64,000 nt of DNA, from positions 1,116,001-1,180,000 of the forward strand of contig OY970326.1 of the NCBI GenBank assembly GCA_963717155.1, in the 5' to 3' direction. Under the pieces are notes generated by a model. It did no database searches and was not told the origin of the DNA. It worked only from the letters and a program-made list of their open reading frames with translations. Positions within the stretch are counted from its first letter, which is position 1. Every line of letters starts with the position of its first letter. The stretch is from G963717155 sp963717155 (lineage in GTDB: Bacteria; Actinomycetota; Thermoleophilia; Gaiellales; JALYLC01). Below, one piece after another: positions 47,903-56,729 of the stretch. Made by a program: the position numbers and the translations under genes.

Positions 47903-49047
47903 GCTGCGACCTCCGCCGTCGTTCCACTTGTGATGTCGAGGACCGCCGGGCGGCCATCCGCGAGCAGCGGCCAACCGGCGGTGTCGGTGATCCGTTCGGG
48001 CCCCGCGGGCTCGACGAGGTACGTGTCCTCGGACTTGCCGCCGCCGAGCACGCTGGGATTCCACGCGAGCGCGTGGCCCACCTCGATGTGCTCGCGTGCG
48101 AACCGGCTGGTGGCAGCCTGCGAGGGCGCGATCTCGAACTCCCTCTGGCGGTAGCCGATCGGACCGCCCTGGTAGTGCTCGCGCCAGGCTTGCGGATGGC
48201 CGGCGGCCGCGTAGGCCCGATCGCACGCGTGCAGGACGTCGCCGTAGGTGGACCCGGCCGTGCTCTCGGCCAGCATCGCGGCCTCTACCTCCAGTGCGGC
48301 GGCGCGCGCTGCACGGATCGGAGGGGACAGAGGTGCGGCGCAGGCGTACCTCGTCGCGGCTGCGTGCAGGCCGCCTCGCTCTGCCACCACGACCGCCATC
48401 ACCAGCGATTGCACCGGCACGCCAAGCGACAGCGGGTGACGGAATCGCTCGACGCGCTCGTCTCCCCCGACGATCAGGCACACGGCGAGCGCGCCGCGTC
48501 GCTCCAGCGCATCGGCGATCCGGGCCTGGATGTCGCGGTCGAGCTCGCCGGGCCGGAACGCCTTCAACGACTCCTCGAGCGCGAGCGCCGCGTCGTGTGC
48601 GAGCTCGCGCAGGCGCCCACGCTCGTCCGGAAGGAGGCGCAGCCGGAGCACCGCGAGGTCGTCCGACGCGTCGATGCCGAAGGCTCCCTCGCCGTCGCTC
48701 GCGATCGCCGAGCGCGGGGCGTCGGCCGCACGTTCCGCCGCCTCGGCGAGCGCATCGGGTTCGAACCACGGCACCGCGACGAGTGGCATGCCGACGTCGC
48801 CTTCGGCCTCGAGGCGGGGCGCCTCGACCTCGCTCGTCAGGGCCGTCGCGTCGCCCGGACGCACCACGATCCACAGCGGGCTCGCGGGGTGCCCTCGTTC
48901 AACCGGATTCGTGAGGCCGCCCGTCAGCCATGCGACGGATCCGGCCTGCGTCAGGACCACCGCAGACGCGCCGGACTGTTCGAGCCATTCGCGCACCAGC
49001 GAGAGCTTCGCGTTGCGCGTCGAGTGTTCGTCTCTGCCGAACGGCAT
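47899..49047 (-). CDS. M24-fold (creatinase/aminopeptidase P-like) protein lacking metal ligands
   Basis: A 382-residue protein with the two-domain aminopeptidase P shape: N-terminal creatinase domain (SLVREWLEQSGASAVVLTQ, WLTGGLTNP) and a pita-bread C-terminal domain. In the latter the two Asp ligands are absent (VMAVVVAERGGLHAAATRYA), the GHG histidine is replaced (HYQGGPIGY), and the EPG glutamate is Asn (ALAWNPSVLGG). Only the final Glu (KSEDTYLV) remains. So a metal-free activity, as in creatinase, or a non-catalytic role is likely. ATG at 49047. First gene of the transport operon; divergent from IclR. Confidence 0.78.
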   Translation of the reverse strand: MPFGRDEHSTRNAKLSLVREWLEQSGASAVVLTQAGSVAWLTGGLTNPVERGHPASPLWIVVRPGDATALTSEVEAPRLEAEGDVGMPLVAVPWFEPDALAEAAERAADAPRSAIASDGEGAFGIDASDDLAVLRLRLLPDERGRLRELAHDAALALEESLKAFRPGELDRDIQARIADALERRGALAVCLIVGGDERVERFRHPLSLGVPVQSLVMAVVVAERGGLHAAATRYACAAPLSPPIRAARAAALEVEAAMLAESTAGSTYGDVLHACDRAYAAAGHPQAWREHYQGGPIGYRQREFEIAPSQAATSRFAREHIEVGHALAWNPSVLGGGKSEDTYLVEPAGPERITDTAGWPLLADGRPAVLDITSGTTAEVAA

Positions 49048-49121
49048 ATTATGATCGCTAACACTCGCAGGCTGATTTGCCGGTGTCAACCCTGATCGTT
49101 CGGTATGCTCGAACACTGTTT
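49048..49121. promoter_or_regulatory. Divergent control region between M24-like and iclR genes
   Basis: This 74-nt gap must hold both promoters. On the minus strand TTGACA (49089-49084) is a good -35 but its -10 is weak. On the plus strand TATGCT (49103-49108) would put the iclR transcript start near 49115. IclR regulators usually bind such shared regions, but I see no clear palindrome. Confidence 0.5.
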
Positions 49122-49919
49122 GTGGAAAGAGACCGCTATCGCGTCCAGAGCGTCGAGCGCGCACTCGAGCTCCTCGGAACCCTCGCCGACGCCGGCGCAG
49201 ACGGCATGACGCTGTCGGATCTCGGGCGCTCGCTCGAGGTATCGAAGAGCAGCGCGTACGCGATCCTGCAGACCATGATCGCCCATGGCTTCGTCGCCGA
49301 CTCGGGCGAGGGTATGGGCAGGCGCTACCGGCTCGGCATGGCGCTCGCCCGGCTGGGCGATGTGGTGACGTCGCAGATCGCGCTGCGCGACGTTGCGGTA
49401 CCCGTGCTCCGCTCGCTCACCGCCGCGACCGGACTCACGTCGCGGGTCGCGGTCTTCGACGAGCCGCACGCGGTCGTGATCGGGAGCATCGATGCGGCGA
49501 ACAGCGCGATCCAGTTCGCCTCGAACCTGTTCAAGCGCGAGCTCATGCACAGCTCGGCCGTCGGCAAGTCGATGCTCGCGACGCTCGACGAGCAGCACGT
49601 GCGCTCGCTCCTGCGCCAGGCCGGGATGCCGCGCAAGACCTCTCGCACGATCACCGATGTCGATGACATGCTGCGCGAGCTGGAGGACGTCGCCGCGCAG
49701 GGCTACGCGATCGACGACGAGGAGGACGTCGACGGCGTGTTCTGCGTCGCCTCCGTCGTGCGCGACTACACGGGTGGCTGCGCGGGCGCGATCAGCGTGA
49801 CCGGTCTCCGGCTGGACCTTCCGGACTCCCGTCTGCGCGAGCTCGGGGGAGCGACCCGCGAGCACGCGGGGCGCATCTCGGCGCTGCTCGGCGCGCCGGG
49901 TGAACGGGTGCCGACGTGA
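49122..49919 (+). CDS. IclR-family transcriptional regulator
   Basis: About 265 residues. The N-terminus YRVQSVERALELLGTLADAG begins the winged helix typical of IclR; the recognition helix is in VSKSSAYAILQTMIAHGFV. The effector domain has DVAVPVLRSLTAATGLTSRV, LMHSSAVGKSMLAT and VFCVASVVRDYTGGCAGAISV. A start at GTG 49122 fits both the family and the promoter; TTG 49077 is possible. It is divergent from the transporter operon and overlaps the dehydrogenase gene, so it probably controls both in response to the substrate. Confidence 0.9.
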   Translation: MERDRYRVQSVERALELLGTLADAGADGMTLSDLGRSLEVSKSSAYAILQTMIAHGFVADSGEGMGRRYRLGMALARLGDVVTSQIALRDVAVPVLRSLTAATGLTSRVAVFDEPHAVVIGSIDAANSAIQFASNLFKRELMHSSAVGKSMLATLDEQHVRSLLRQAGMPRKTSRTITDVDDMLRELEDVAAQGYAIDDEEDVDGVFCVASVVRDYTGGCAGAISVTGLRLDLPDSRLRELGGATREHAGRISALLGAPGERVPT

Positions 49920-50941
49920 GGCGGGCGCTCGTCGTCGAGCGTCCCGGGCAGATCGGGCTCGTCGAGCGCGCGATGCTCGTTCCCGGACAGGGGGAGATCG
50001 TCATCCAGCCGGCTGCCTGCGGCCTGTGCGGCACCGACCTCGAGCTCTGGCGCGGACAGGTCGATCCGGCGTACGTCCGCTATCCCCTCACGCTCGGGCA
50101 CGAGTGGTCGGGCGTCGTCGAGGCCGTCGGCGACGGTGTCGAGCGCATCGCGGCGGGCGATCGCGTCGTCGCCGAGTGCATCGTGCCGTGCGGTAGCTGT
50201 GCGGCCTGTCGCGTGGGCGCCACGAACACGTGCGAGACGTACGACGAGCTCGGGTTCACCCGCGAGGGCGGAGCGAGCGACCAGGTCATCGTGCCCGCCC
50301 GGCTCGTCCATCGGCTCGATCCCGCCGTGTCCCTCGTCGACGCTGCGCTGACCGAGCCGACGTCGGTCGTCTTCCGCGGGCTCGAGAAGTCGCCGCCGTT
50401 CCCGGGCGAGCGCGTCCTCGTGATCGGCGATGGCACGATCGCCCTGCTCGCCACCCATCTCGCGGCACTCTGGTCGCCCGCCGAGATCGTCATGCGAGGG
50501 CTGCGCCCCGAGCAGGAGCAGCTTGCGCGGTCCGTGGGAGCGACGAGGTTCACGATCGATGACGAGGGCCTGACCGAGGCGTTCGACTTCGTGATCGAGG
50601 CGGCGGGGGCGACCGCCGCGATGGTGCGGGCGATCACGGCGGCCCGGCGCGGCGGGCGTGTGTTGCTGCTGGGACTGCCGCCGACGGGTCAGGTGCTCGA
50701 GCTGCCGGCCGACCTGCCCGTGAACAACGACCTGACGATCGCCGCGAGCTTCGGCTACACCTCGGCGGCGTGGTCGCGCGTGGTCGCGCTCCTGAACGCG
50801 GGTCGCATCGCTCCGGGCCAGATCGTCACGCATCGGTTCCCGCTCGAGCGCTTCGCCGAAGGGCTGGCGGCGCTCGAGTCAGGCGACGGCGCGCGGGGCA
50901 AGGTGATGCTCGAGATCACCAGCCTCCGACCCACCCGCTGA
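49916..50941 (+). CDS. Zinc-dependent medium-chain alcohol/polyol dehydrogenase
   Basis: A 341-residue MDR enzyme. The catalytic zinc ligands are in AACGLCGTDLELW and LGHEWSG; the structural zinc cysteines are in CGSCAACRVGATNTC. The Rossmann loop is VLVIGDGTIALLATHLAAL. It resembles threonine and sorbitol dehydrogenases. GTG start at 49916 overlaps iclR. The gene ends 26 bp inside the convergent dehydratase gene. It likely oxidises a hydroxyl of the sugar acid or polyol imported by the neighbour transporter. Confidence 0.93.
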   Translation: MRRALVVERPGQIGLVERAMLVPGQGEIVIQPAACGLCGTDLELWRGQVDPAYVRYPLTLGHEWSGVVEAVGDGVERIAAGDRVVAECIVPCGSCAACRVGATNTCETYDELGFTREGGASDQVIVPARLVHRLDPAVSLVDAALTEPTSVVFRGLEKSPPFPGERVLVIGDGTIALLATHLAALWSPAEIVMRGLRPEQEQLARSVGATRFTIDDEGLTEAFDFVIEAAGATAAMVRAITAARRGGRVLLLGLPPTGQVLELPADLPVNNDLTIAASFGYTSAAWSRVVALLNAGRIAPGQIVTHRFPLERFAEGLAALESGDGARGKVMLEITSLRPTR

Positions 50942-52673
50942 GCAACCCGTACGGCTCGCTCTCGGGCTCCTCGCCCGGCAGCGCGCGGAGGAAGTCGAAG
51001 TCGCAGCCCTGGTCGGCCTGCAGCACGTGTTCGAGGAACAGCGCGCCGTACCCGCGCCGGTAGCGCGGGCTCGGATCGCCGAGCTCTGTGAGCCGCCGCG
51101 CAATGTCGTTGGCGGGCAGGTCGAGGTCGATGCGCCGCTCGTCGATGTCGAGCACGATCGGATCACCGTCGCGCACGGCTCGTAACGGCCCTCCGACCGC
51201 GGATTCGGGCGACACGTGCAGCACGACCGTGCCGAACGCGGTCCCGCTCATGCGTGCGTCCGAGACGCGCACCATGTCCGTCACACCCCGAGCGAGGAGC
51301 TTGCTCGGAATCGGGATCTGACCCCACTCGGGCATCCCCGGTCCGCCTTTCGGGCCAGAGTTCCGCAGGACGAGGACGGAGTCGGCCGTGACGGCGAGCG
51401 CCGGGTCGTCGATGCGCGCTGCCACGTCGTACACGTCCTCGAAGACGAGCGCGGGACCGCGATGTCGTGTCAGCGCCTCCGAGGCGGCAGCGCGCTTGAT
51501 CACGGCGCCGTCGGGCGCGAGGCTGCCTCGTAGCACCGCGAGTCCGGCGTCGGCCGAGAAGGGGGCGTCGAGCGACGCGACCACGTCGCGGTCATGCACC
51601 TCGGCGTTCGCGTAGGTCGCCGACAGCGGCAATCCCGTGACCGTTAGCGCGTCGCCCTGCAGGAGCGGCTCGAGCTCCCGCAGGAGTGCGGGAACGCCGC
51701 CTGCTCGGTGGAGGTCCTCGATCAGCCGTTCGCCGGAGGGCCGCAGGTTCGCGATCAGCGGGGTGCGGCGCGCGATCTCGTCGAAGCGGTCGAGCCCCAG
51801 CGGAACACCACAGCGGCCGGCCAGCGCGAGCAGGTGGACGACCGCGTTCGTCCCGCCGCCGATCGCCATCAGCAGCGTGATCGCGTTGTCGAAGGCGGCG
51901 GCGGTGAGGATGCGGGACGGCCGCAGGCCCCCTCCTGCGAGCTCGACTGCGCGCCGACCGGTCGCCTCGCCGGCGCGGTAGCGCGCCGCATGCACCGCGG
52001 GAATCGTCGCGGTGCCCGGCAGCGCCATCCCGAGCGCCTCGACGATCGCGGCCATGGTCGAGGCGGTGCCGAGCTCGTTGCAGTGGCCGAAGGTGGGCGT
52101 CGCCGAGGCCTCGAGCTCGTCGAAGTCGGCCTCGCTCATGCGGCCGGCGCGCAGCTCGTCCGCGTAGTGCCAGAGGTCGGTGCCGCCGCCGAGCTCGCGT
52201 CCACGGAACGTGGCGGGCTCCGCCGGGCCACCGGTCAGCGCGATCGCCGGCACGTTGGCGCTGGCTGCGCCCATCAGTTGCGCGGGCACCGTCTTGTCGC
52301 AGCCGCCGAGCAACACCACCGCGTCGAGCGGATACGAGCGGATCGACTCCTCGACGTCCATCGACATGAGGTTGCGGTAGAGCATCGCGCTCGGCTTCAT
52401 GAGGTTCTCGCCGAGCGAGATCGTCGGGAACTCGAGCGGGAGGCCGCCGGCCATGAGCACGCCGCGTTTCACCGACTCGGCGAGGCGCCGGAAGTGCAGG
52501 TTGCAGTTGACGAGCTCGGACCACGAGTTGCAGATCCCGATCACGGGCCGTCCGGCGAGCGCCTCGCGAGAGATGCCCTCGGAGTGCAGCGACGACCGGT
52601 GGATGAAGCCCGCGAGGTCTCGCGCGGCGAACCAGTGCGCGCTGCGGAGGGGACTGCGGCCGGACTCGCTCAT
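50916..52673 (-). CDS. Dihydroxy-acid/sugar-acid dehydratase (IlvD/Edd family)
   Basis: A 585-residue dehydratase. Cluster-binding cysteines appear in PVIGICNSWSELVNCN (C48), VVLLGGCDKTVPAQLMGA and TFGHCNELGTASTMAAI. The last motif matches the sugar-acid (arabonate, xylonate) group better than the branched-chain amino acid enzyme, and the HWFAARDLAGFIHRS N-terminus agrees. ATG at 52673, with GAGGAG about 5 nt upstream, is chosen although the frame is open further upstream. With the dehydrogenase and transporter it suggests non-phosphorylative sugar-acid catabolism. Confidence 0.9.
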   Translation of the reverse strand: MSESGRSPLRSAHWFAARDLAGFIHRSSLHSEGISREALAGRPVIGICNSWSELVNCNLHFRRLAESVKRGVLMAGGLPLEFPTISLGENLMKPSAMLYRNLMSMDVEESIRSYPLDAVVLLGGCDKTVPAQLMGAASANVPAIALTGGPAEPATFRGRELGGGTDLWHYADELRAGRMSEADFDELEASATPTFGHCNELGTASTMAAIVEALGMALPGTATIPAVHAARYRAGEATGRRAVELAGGGLRPSRILTAAAFDNAITLLMAIGGGTNAVVHLLALAGRCGVPLGLDRFDEIARRTPLIANLRPSGERLIEDLHRAGGVPALLRELEPLLQGDALTVTGLPLSATYANAEVHDRDVVASLDAPFSADAGLAVLRGSLAPDGAVIKRAAASEALTRHRGPALVFEDVYDVAARIDDPALAVTADSVLVLRNSGPKGGPGMPEWGQIPIPSKLLARGVTDMVRVSDARMSGTAFGTVVLHVSPESAVGGPLRAVRDGDPIVLDIDERRIDLDLPANDIARRLTELGDPSPRYRRGYGALFLEHVLQADQGCDFDFLRALPGEEPESEPYGLLSGWVGGW

Positions 52674-52775
52674 CGTGCTCCTCGCATCGGGGAGCCCTAT
52701 CGTGGCACGGGCATCGCGATCCCTGACCCGATTGGGGGAACGCACCGGTCGCGAGGGCGTCGAAGGGAGGATCAC

Positions 52776-54131
52776 ATGCCTTCGACCCCCTTCACCCTGG
52801 AGCCCGTCCCCGCCTCGCCCAAGGTCAGCATCCTCGTCGTCGTGGGGACGCGGCCGGAGGCGATCAAGCTCATCCCGATCATCCTCGCCCTGCGGGCCAG
52901 CGAGCGTTTCCGGCCGATCGTCGTCACGACGGGGCAGCATGACCTGATGGTGCGCGAGGTTTTCAAGCTCGCAGGCATCTGGGCGGACGTGACCCTGTGG
53001 ATCGGCGACACCCGCGCGCGGCTGAACGAGCGCGTGGCCTCGACGATGATGCGATTCGAGGACTTCTTCCACCAGTGGTTCCACGAGGTGGCTCCCGGCG
53101 ACGCAACCCCCGAGGATGTGCGCCAGGGGCGTTTCCCCGCAGCGGTCCTCGTCCACGGCGACACGAGCTCGGCGTTCGGCGCGGCGCTCGCGTCCTTCCA
53201 CCTCGGCATTCCCGTCGTGCACGTCGAGGCGGGGCTGCGCGCGGGCACCGGGAACATGACGCCGTTTCCCGAGGAGCTCAACCGCCGGCTGATCGCTCGC
53301 ATCGCGTGTCTGCACCTGGCGCCGACGGCGACGAACCAGGAGAACCTGGTGCGTGAGAACGTGCCGATCAAGCAGGTCTACGTGACCGGGAACAGCGCGA
53401 TCGACGCGCTCCACTGGGCCTCGGGACTCGACGTGCCGTTCGTGACCCCGGCGGTCCAGGAAATGTTCGACAGCGGACGGCGCCTCGTCCTCGTCACGGC
53501 CCATCGACGCGAGAGCTGGGGCGATGGCCTGAAGGGAATCGGCGAGGCGATCGCGCGGCTCGCCGCCGAGCATCCCGACGTCGGATTCGTCCTGCCGCTC
53601 CATCCCAATCCCCGCGTCCGCGCGACCTTCCGCCCCTTGCTCGAGTCGCTCGAGAACGTGCTGTTGTGCGAGCCCGTCAGCTACGGCGAGTTCGCGCGCC
53701 TGCTGGCCCGCTGCACCATCGCGATCACCGACTCCGGGGGGATCCAGGAAGAGGCTCCCGCCCTCGGCAAGCCGGTGCTCGTAACCCGTGATGTCACCGA
53801 ACGTGTCGAGGGTGTCGACGCCGGCACGCTGGCACTCGTCGGGACCGATCCGGATCGGATCTTCGATGTCGCCGACCGGCTGCTGACCGACCCGATCGCC
53901 TACGCGTCGATGTCGGAGGCCTCGAACCCCTACGGCGACGGCAGGGCCGCGGAGCGCATCGTCGCGGCGATCGAGTACCTGCATTCCGGGGGACTCGCGC
54001 CCGCGCCGTTCGGCTCGAGCCTCGACCGTCGGGCAGTGCTCGCCGCGATCGGCGCAGTCGAGTCCGACATCGTCGAGCTACCTGCGACGATCGCGCCGGC
54101 CGTGCCGTTCCTCGTTCGCGAGGCGTCGTGA
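52776..54131 (+). CDS. wecB: WecB, UDP-N-acetylglucosamine 2-epimerase (non-hydrolysing)
   Basis: A 451-residue GT-B-fold epimerase producing UDP-ManNAc from UDP-GlcNAc. Motifs: VVGTRPEAIKLIPIILAL at residues 23-40, VHGDTSSAFGAALASFHLG, HVEAGLRAGTGNMTPFPEE and DSGGIQEEAPALGKPVLV. It is longer than most (about 370) through a 20-residue N-terminus, an insert after residue 90, and a C-terminal tail. ATG start at 52776 has GGGAGG 4 nt upstream. It overlaps the GT2 gene by 4 bp. Confidence 0.94.
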   Translation: MPSTPFTLEPVPASPKVSILVVVGTRPEAIKLIPIILALRASERFRPIVVTTGQHDLMVREVFKLAGIWADVTLWIGDTRARLNERVASTMMRFEDFFHQWFHEVAPGDATPEDVRQGRFPAAVLVHGDTSSAFGAALASFHLGIPVVHVEAGLRAGTGNMTPFPEELNRRLIARIACLHLAPTATNQENLVRENVPIKQVYVTGNSAIDALHWASGLDVPFVTPAVQEMFDSGRRLVLVTAHRRESWGDGLKGIGEAIARLAAEHPDVGFVLPLHPNPRVRATFRPLLESLENVLLCEPVSYGEFARLLARCTIAITDSGGIQEEAPALGKPVLVTRDVTERVEGVDAGTLALVGTDPDRIFDVADRLLTDPIAYASMSEASNPYGDGRAAERIVAAIEYLHSGGLAPAPFGSSLDRRAVLAAIGAVESDIVELPATIAPAVPFLVREAS

Positions 54132-55415
54132 TCCCGTTCGGCGGCATCCCGCTGGCCGCGGGACTGCTCCTGAGCCTCGCGTTCGTCGTGATCGTCTGCA
54201 TCTGCGCCTGGACTGCGGCGCTCTTCCTGCGCGGGCAGCGCGCGATCGCGGGCGCGCCGGTGGCGCCGCCCGACGGGGTCGACGACTGGACGTGGGTGTT
54301 CGTCGTCGCCGCGCTGAACGAGGAGATCACGATCGCCGACAGCGTCGAGCGTCTGCTCGCCCTCGACCTGCCACGGCGTCAGATCATCGTCGTCGACGAC
54401 GGCTCCAGCGATCTGACGCCCGAGATCCTCGCCGGGTTCTCCGATCCACACCTGCACGTCGTGCGACGCGATCTGCCGAATGCGCGCAAGGGCAAGGCCC
54501 AGGCGCTGAATGCCGCGTATCACCGCATCGGGAAGCTCCTCCCCGACGTCGACCGCGAGCGAGTGATCGTCGTCGTGGTCGACGCCGACGGGCGCATCCC
54601 CGCCTCGGCGCCGCGCTTCGCCGCGGCTCACTTCGCCGATCCGGAGGTCGGAGGCGTCCAGGCGCTCGTGCGCATCTACAACCGGACGGGCTTCCTGACC
54701 CGCATGCAGGATGTCGAGTTCTCGGTCTTCGCCAGCGTCTACCAGGCGGGGCGCAACAGCGCAGGGACCGCCGGCATGGGGGGCAACGGACAGTTCAATC
54801 GGCTCTCCGCACTCGACGCGATCGTCGAGGGCGACGGACCCTGGCGCGAACCGGCTGACCGAGGACCAGGACGTCGGGCTGCGGCTGCTCGCGGCGGGGT
54901 GGAAATCCCACCAGGAGCTGCGTGCGATCGTCGAGCAGCAGGGCGTGCCTCGTCTGCGCCCGTTGCTGCGACAGCGGACACGCTGGGCGCAGGGAAACCT
55001 GCAGGCGTTCGGGCTGCTCCGGGCGATCTGGCGCGCGCCGTTCCCCCGCCGGGCGCGGATCGGCGAGGCGCTGTACCTCCTGATGCCGCTCTGGCAGACG
55101 ATCGTCGGTTCGGCGCTGCTCGTCGCCATCACGCTCGCGGCGTTCGGGGTCGTGCCGCTGGTGCCCTCGCCGCAGGTGCTCCCCGAGGTGTACGTGCTCG
55201 GGTTCTCGAACGCCATCCTCGGGTGCCTCGCGACACGCCACGAGTCCGGCTGGCGAGGCTGGTTCCGGGCGATCGTGGTGGCCCATCTCTACGCGCTGTA
55301 CACCTGGGTGCTGTTCCCCGTCCTGCTGCGGTCGATCGCCCGGCAGCTCGGAACGCGGCGCGACTGGTCGCGCACGGATCGCGTGCCGCTCGAGTCCGCC
55401 CCGACGGCGCGCTAG
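54128..55415 (+). CDS. Membrane GT2 processive glycosyltransferase, +1 frameshifted
   Basis: The N-terminal part has a membrane helix and the catalytic start FVVAALNEEITIADSVERLL, IIVVDDGSSDLTPEIL and the DADG metal motif. After about 54845 the reading must shift to another frame, where NRLTEDQDVGLRLLAAGWKS, RQRTRWAQGNLQ (QxxRW) and membrane helices complete the enzyme. A single extra base within TGGCGCGAACC (54842-54852) explains it. The family includes cellulose, chitin and PNAG synthases. With WecB, an exopolysaccharide containing ManNAc or GlcNAc is likely. GTG start at 54128 overlaps wecB. Confidence 0.78.
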
Positions 55416-55426
55416 TCTCAGGCGAG

Positions 55427-56671
55427 ATGCACTCGCCGCTCGCACGGGGTCGCGGGCGGGGCTGGCACACGGCGGTCGTGGCGTTCGCGCTCACGGCGGT
55501 GTGCGTTGCGCCTGCCTCGGCAGCGAAGCTGCCGCCGCTGCCGCATGGCTGGCCGAAGACGCTGCAGATCGGTCTCACCGACCCGCCCGGCGACGCGAAG
55601 GCGCTGCACCGCAGCGCACCGTTCGGCATGCGCTACCAGTACCTCGCCGGCGGCGTGAACACCGGATCAGGCTGGAGCACGTGGAACCCGGACGGGTCGT
55701 TCGTCTCGATGTACGTGGCCGAGTCGCGGGCCGCGCACGAGATCCCCGTGTTCAGCTACTACCAGCTGCTGCAGTCGAAGCCCGGCGGGGGAGGGGAGGC
55801 GCAGGCCGATCTCGCGAACCTGAAGAACCCCGACACGATGCAGGCCTACTGGGCCGACCTGACGCTCTTCTTCCAGCGCGCTGCGGGTCCGAAACCGGTC
55901 GTGCTCCACGTGGAGCCCGACCTGTGGGGATACATCGAGCAGGCCTCGAAGAACGACGATGCTGCGAGCGTTCCCGCGGTCGTACCCGACGGTCTGCCGC
56001 AGAACGCCGCGGGGTTCGCACAGGAGATCGTGAAGCTGCGGGATCGGCTCGCGCCGAACGTGATCCTCGCCTACCACATGAGCGGGTGGGGGACACAGCA
56101 CGACGTCGCGTTCGAGGATCCCCCTGATCGCACCGTGGTCGCCTACGCCACGAGGTCGGCAGCCTTCTACCGGTCGCTCGGCGCAGCGTTCGATCTGTCG
56201 TTCGAGGACTTCTCTGATCGCGACTCCGGCTACTACGAGAAGGTCAGAGGCGAAGCGTCGGCGTGGTTCAAACCGGCGGACTTCCACCGCCACCTCCTGT
56301 ACGGCCGCACCTTCGTCCGTCTCGCGGGCATCCGCATGGCCGCGTGGCAGATCCCGCTCGGCAACACCGTGATGCGCGCGATGAACGACACCACGGGCCA
56401 CTACCAGGACAATCGCGTGCAGTGGCTGCTGGACGGCGCGAGCGGCCGGAAGCACCTGCGTGCATACGTGAAGGCCGGGTACATCGGCTTCCTGTTCGGG
56501 GGCGGATCGGGTGAGACGACCTGCGCCTGCGACGGACAGAAGGACGGCGTCACGAACCCCGATCCGATCAACGGGAACACACGACCCTCGCTGTCCGCCG
56601 ACGACGACGGCGGGCTCTTCCGGTCGCTCGCGAAGGCGTACTCCCGGACCGGAGCGATCCGGTTGCCGTGA
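55427..56671 (+). CDS. Secreted glycosidase-like protein
   Basis: A 414-residue exported protein: signal peptide about 1-34 (WHTAVVAFALTAVCVAPASA), then a mature domain with GMRYQYLAGGVNTGSGW, EIPVFSYYQLLQSKPGGG, VLHVEPDLWGYIEQ, VILAYHMSGWG and LSFEDFSDRDSGYYEKV. The Trp, Tyr and acidic residues at strand ends suggest a TIM-barrel glycoside hydrolase, but no named family is certain. Its 12-nt spacing after the GT2 frame suggests it edits or exports the polymer. ATG start at 55427. Confidence 0.72.
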   Translation: MHSPLARGRGRGWHTAVVAFALTAVCVAPASAAKLPPLPHGWPKTLQIGLTDPPGDAKALHRSAPFGMRYQYLAGGVNTGSGWSTWNPDGSFVSMYVAESRAAHEIPVFSYYQLLQSKPGGGGEAQADLANLKNPDTMQAYWADLTLFFQRAAGPKPVVLHVEPDLWGYIEQASKNDDAASVPAVVPDGLPQNAAGFAQEIVKLRDRLAPNVILAYHMSGWGTQHDVAFEDPPDRTVVAYATRSAAFYRSLGAAFDLSFEDFSDRDSGYYEKVRGEASAWFKPADFHRHLLYGRTFVRLAGIRMAAWQIPLGNTVMRAMNDTTGHYQDNRVQWLLDGASGRKHLRAYVKAGYIGFLFGGGSGETTCACDGQKDGVTNPDPINGNTRPSLSADDDGGLFRSLAKAYSRTGAIRLP

Positions 56672-56720
56672 GATAGAGATATGCGTTCCGTTGGGGATGA
56701 TGGATCGCTGAATCTCTATC
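56672..56720 (+). promoter_or_regulatory. Inverted repeat upstream of cbbR
   Basis: GATAGAGAT (56672-56680) and ATCTCTATC (56712-56720) are perfect inverted repeats separated by 31 nt, ending 9 nt before the cbbR start. They could be the terminator of the preceding gene or, more likely given the spacing, an autoregulatory LysR-type site. Confidence 0.55.
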
Positions 56721-56729
56721 ATTCCCGGG

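Noticed and set aside
50916..53984. Minus-strand frame of 1022 residues extending past the dehydratase start
   Set aside because: The dehydratase homology begins at 52673 after a good ribosome-binding site; the upstream part lies opposite wecB and has shadow-like composition.
54128..56671. 847-residue frame linking the GT2 start to the secreted protein
   Set aside because: It reads through the GT2 frameshift in the wrong frame and only by chance reaches the start of the next gene. The middle third is Arg/Ala/Gly-rich shadow sequence.
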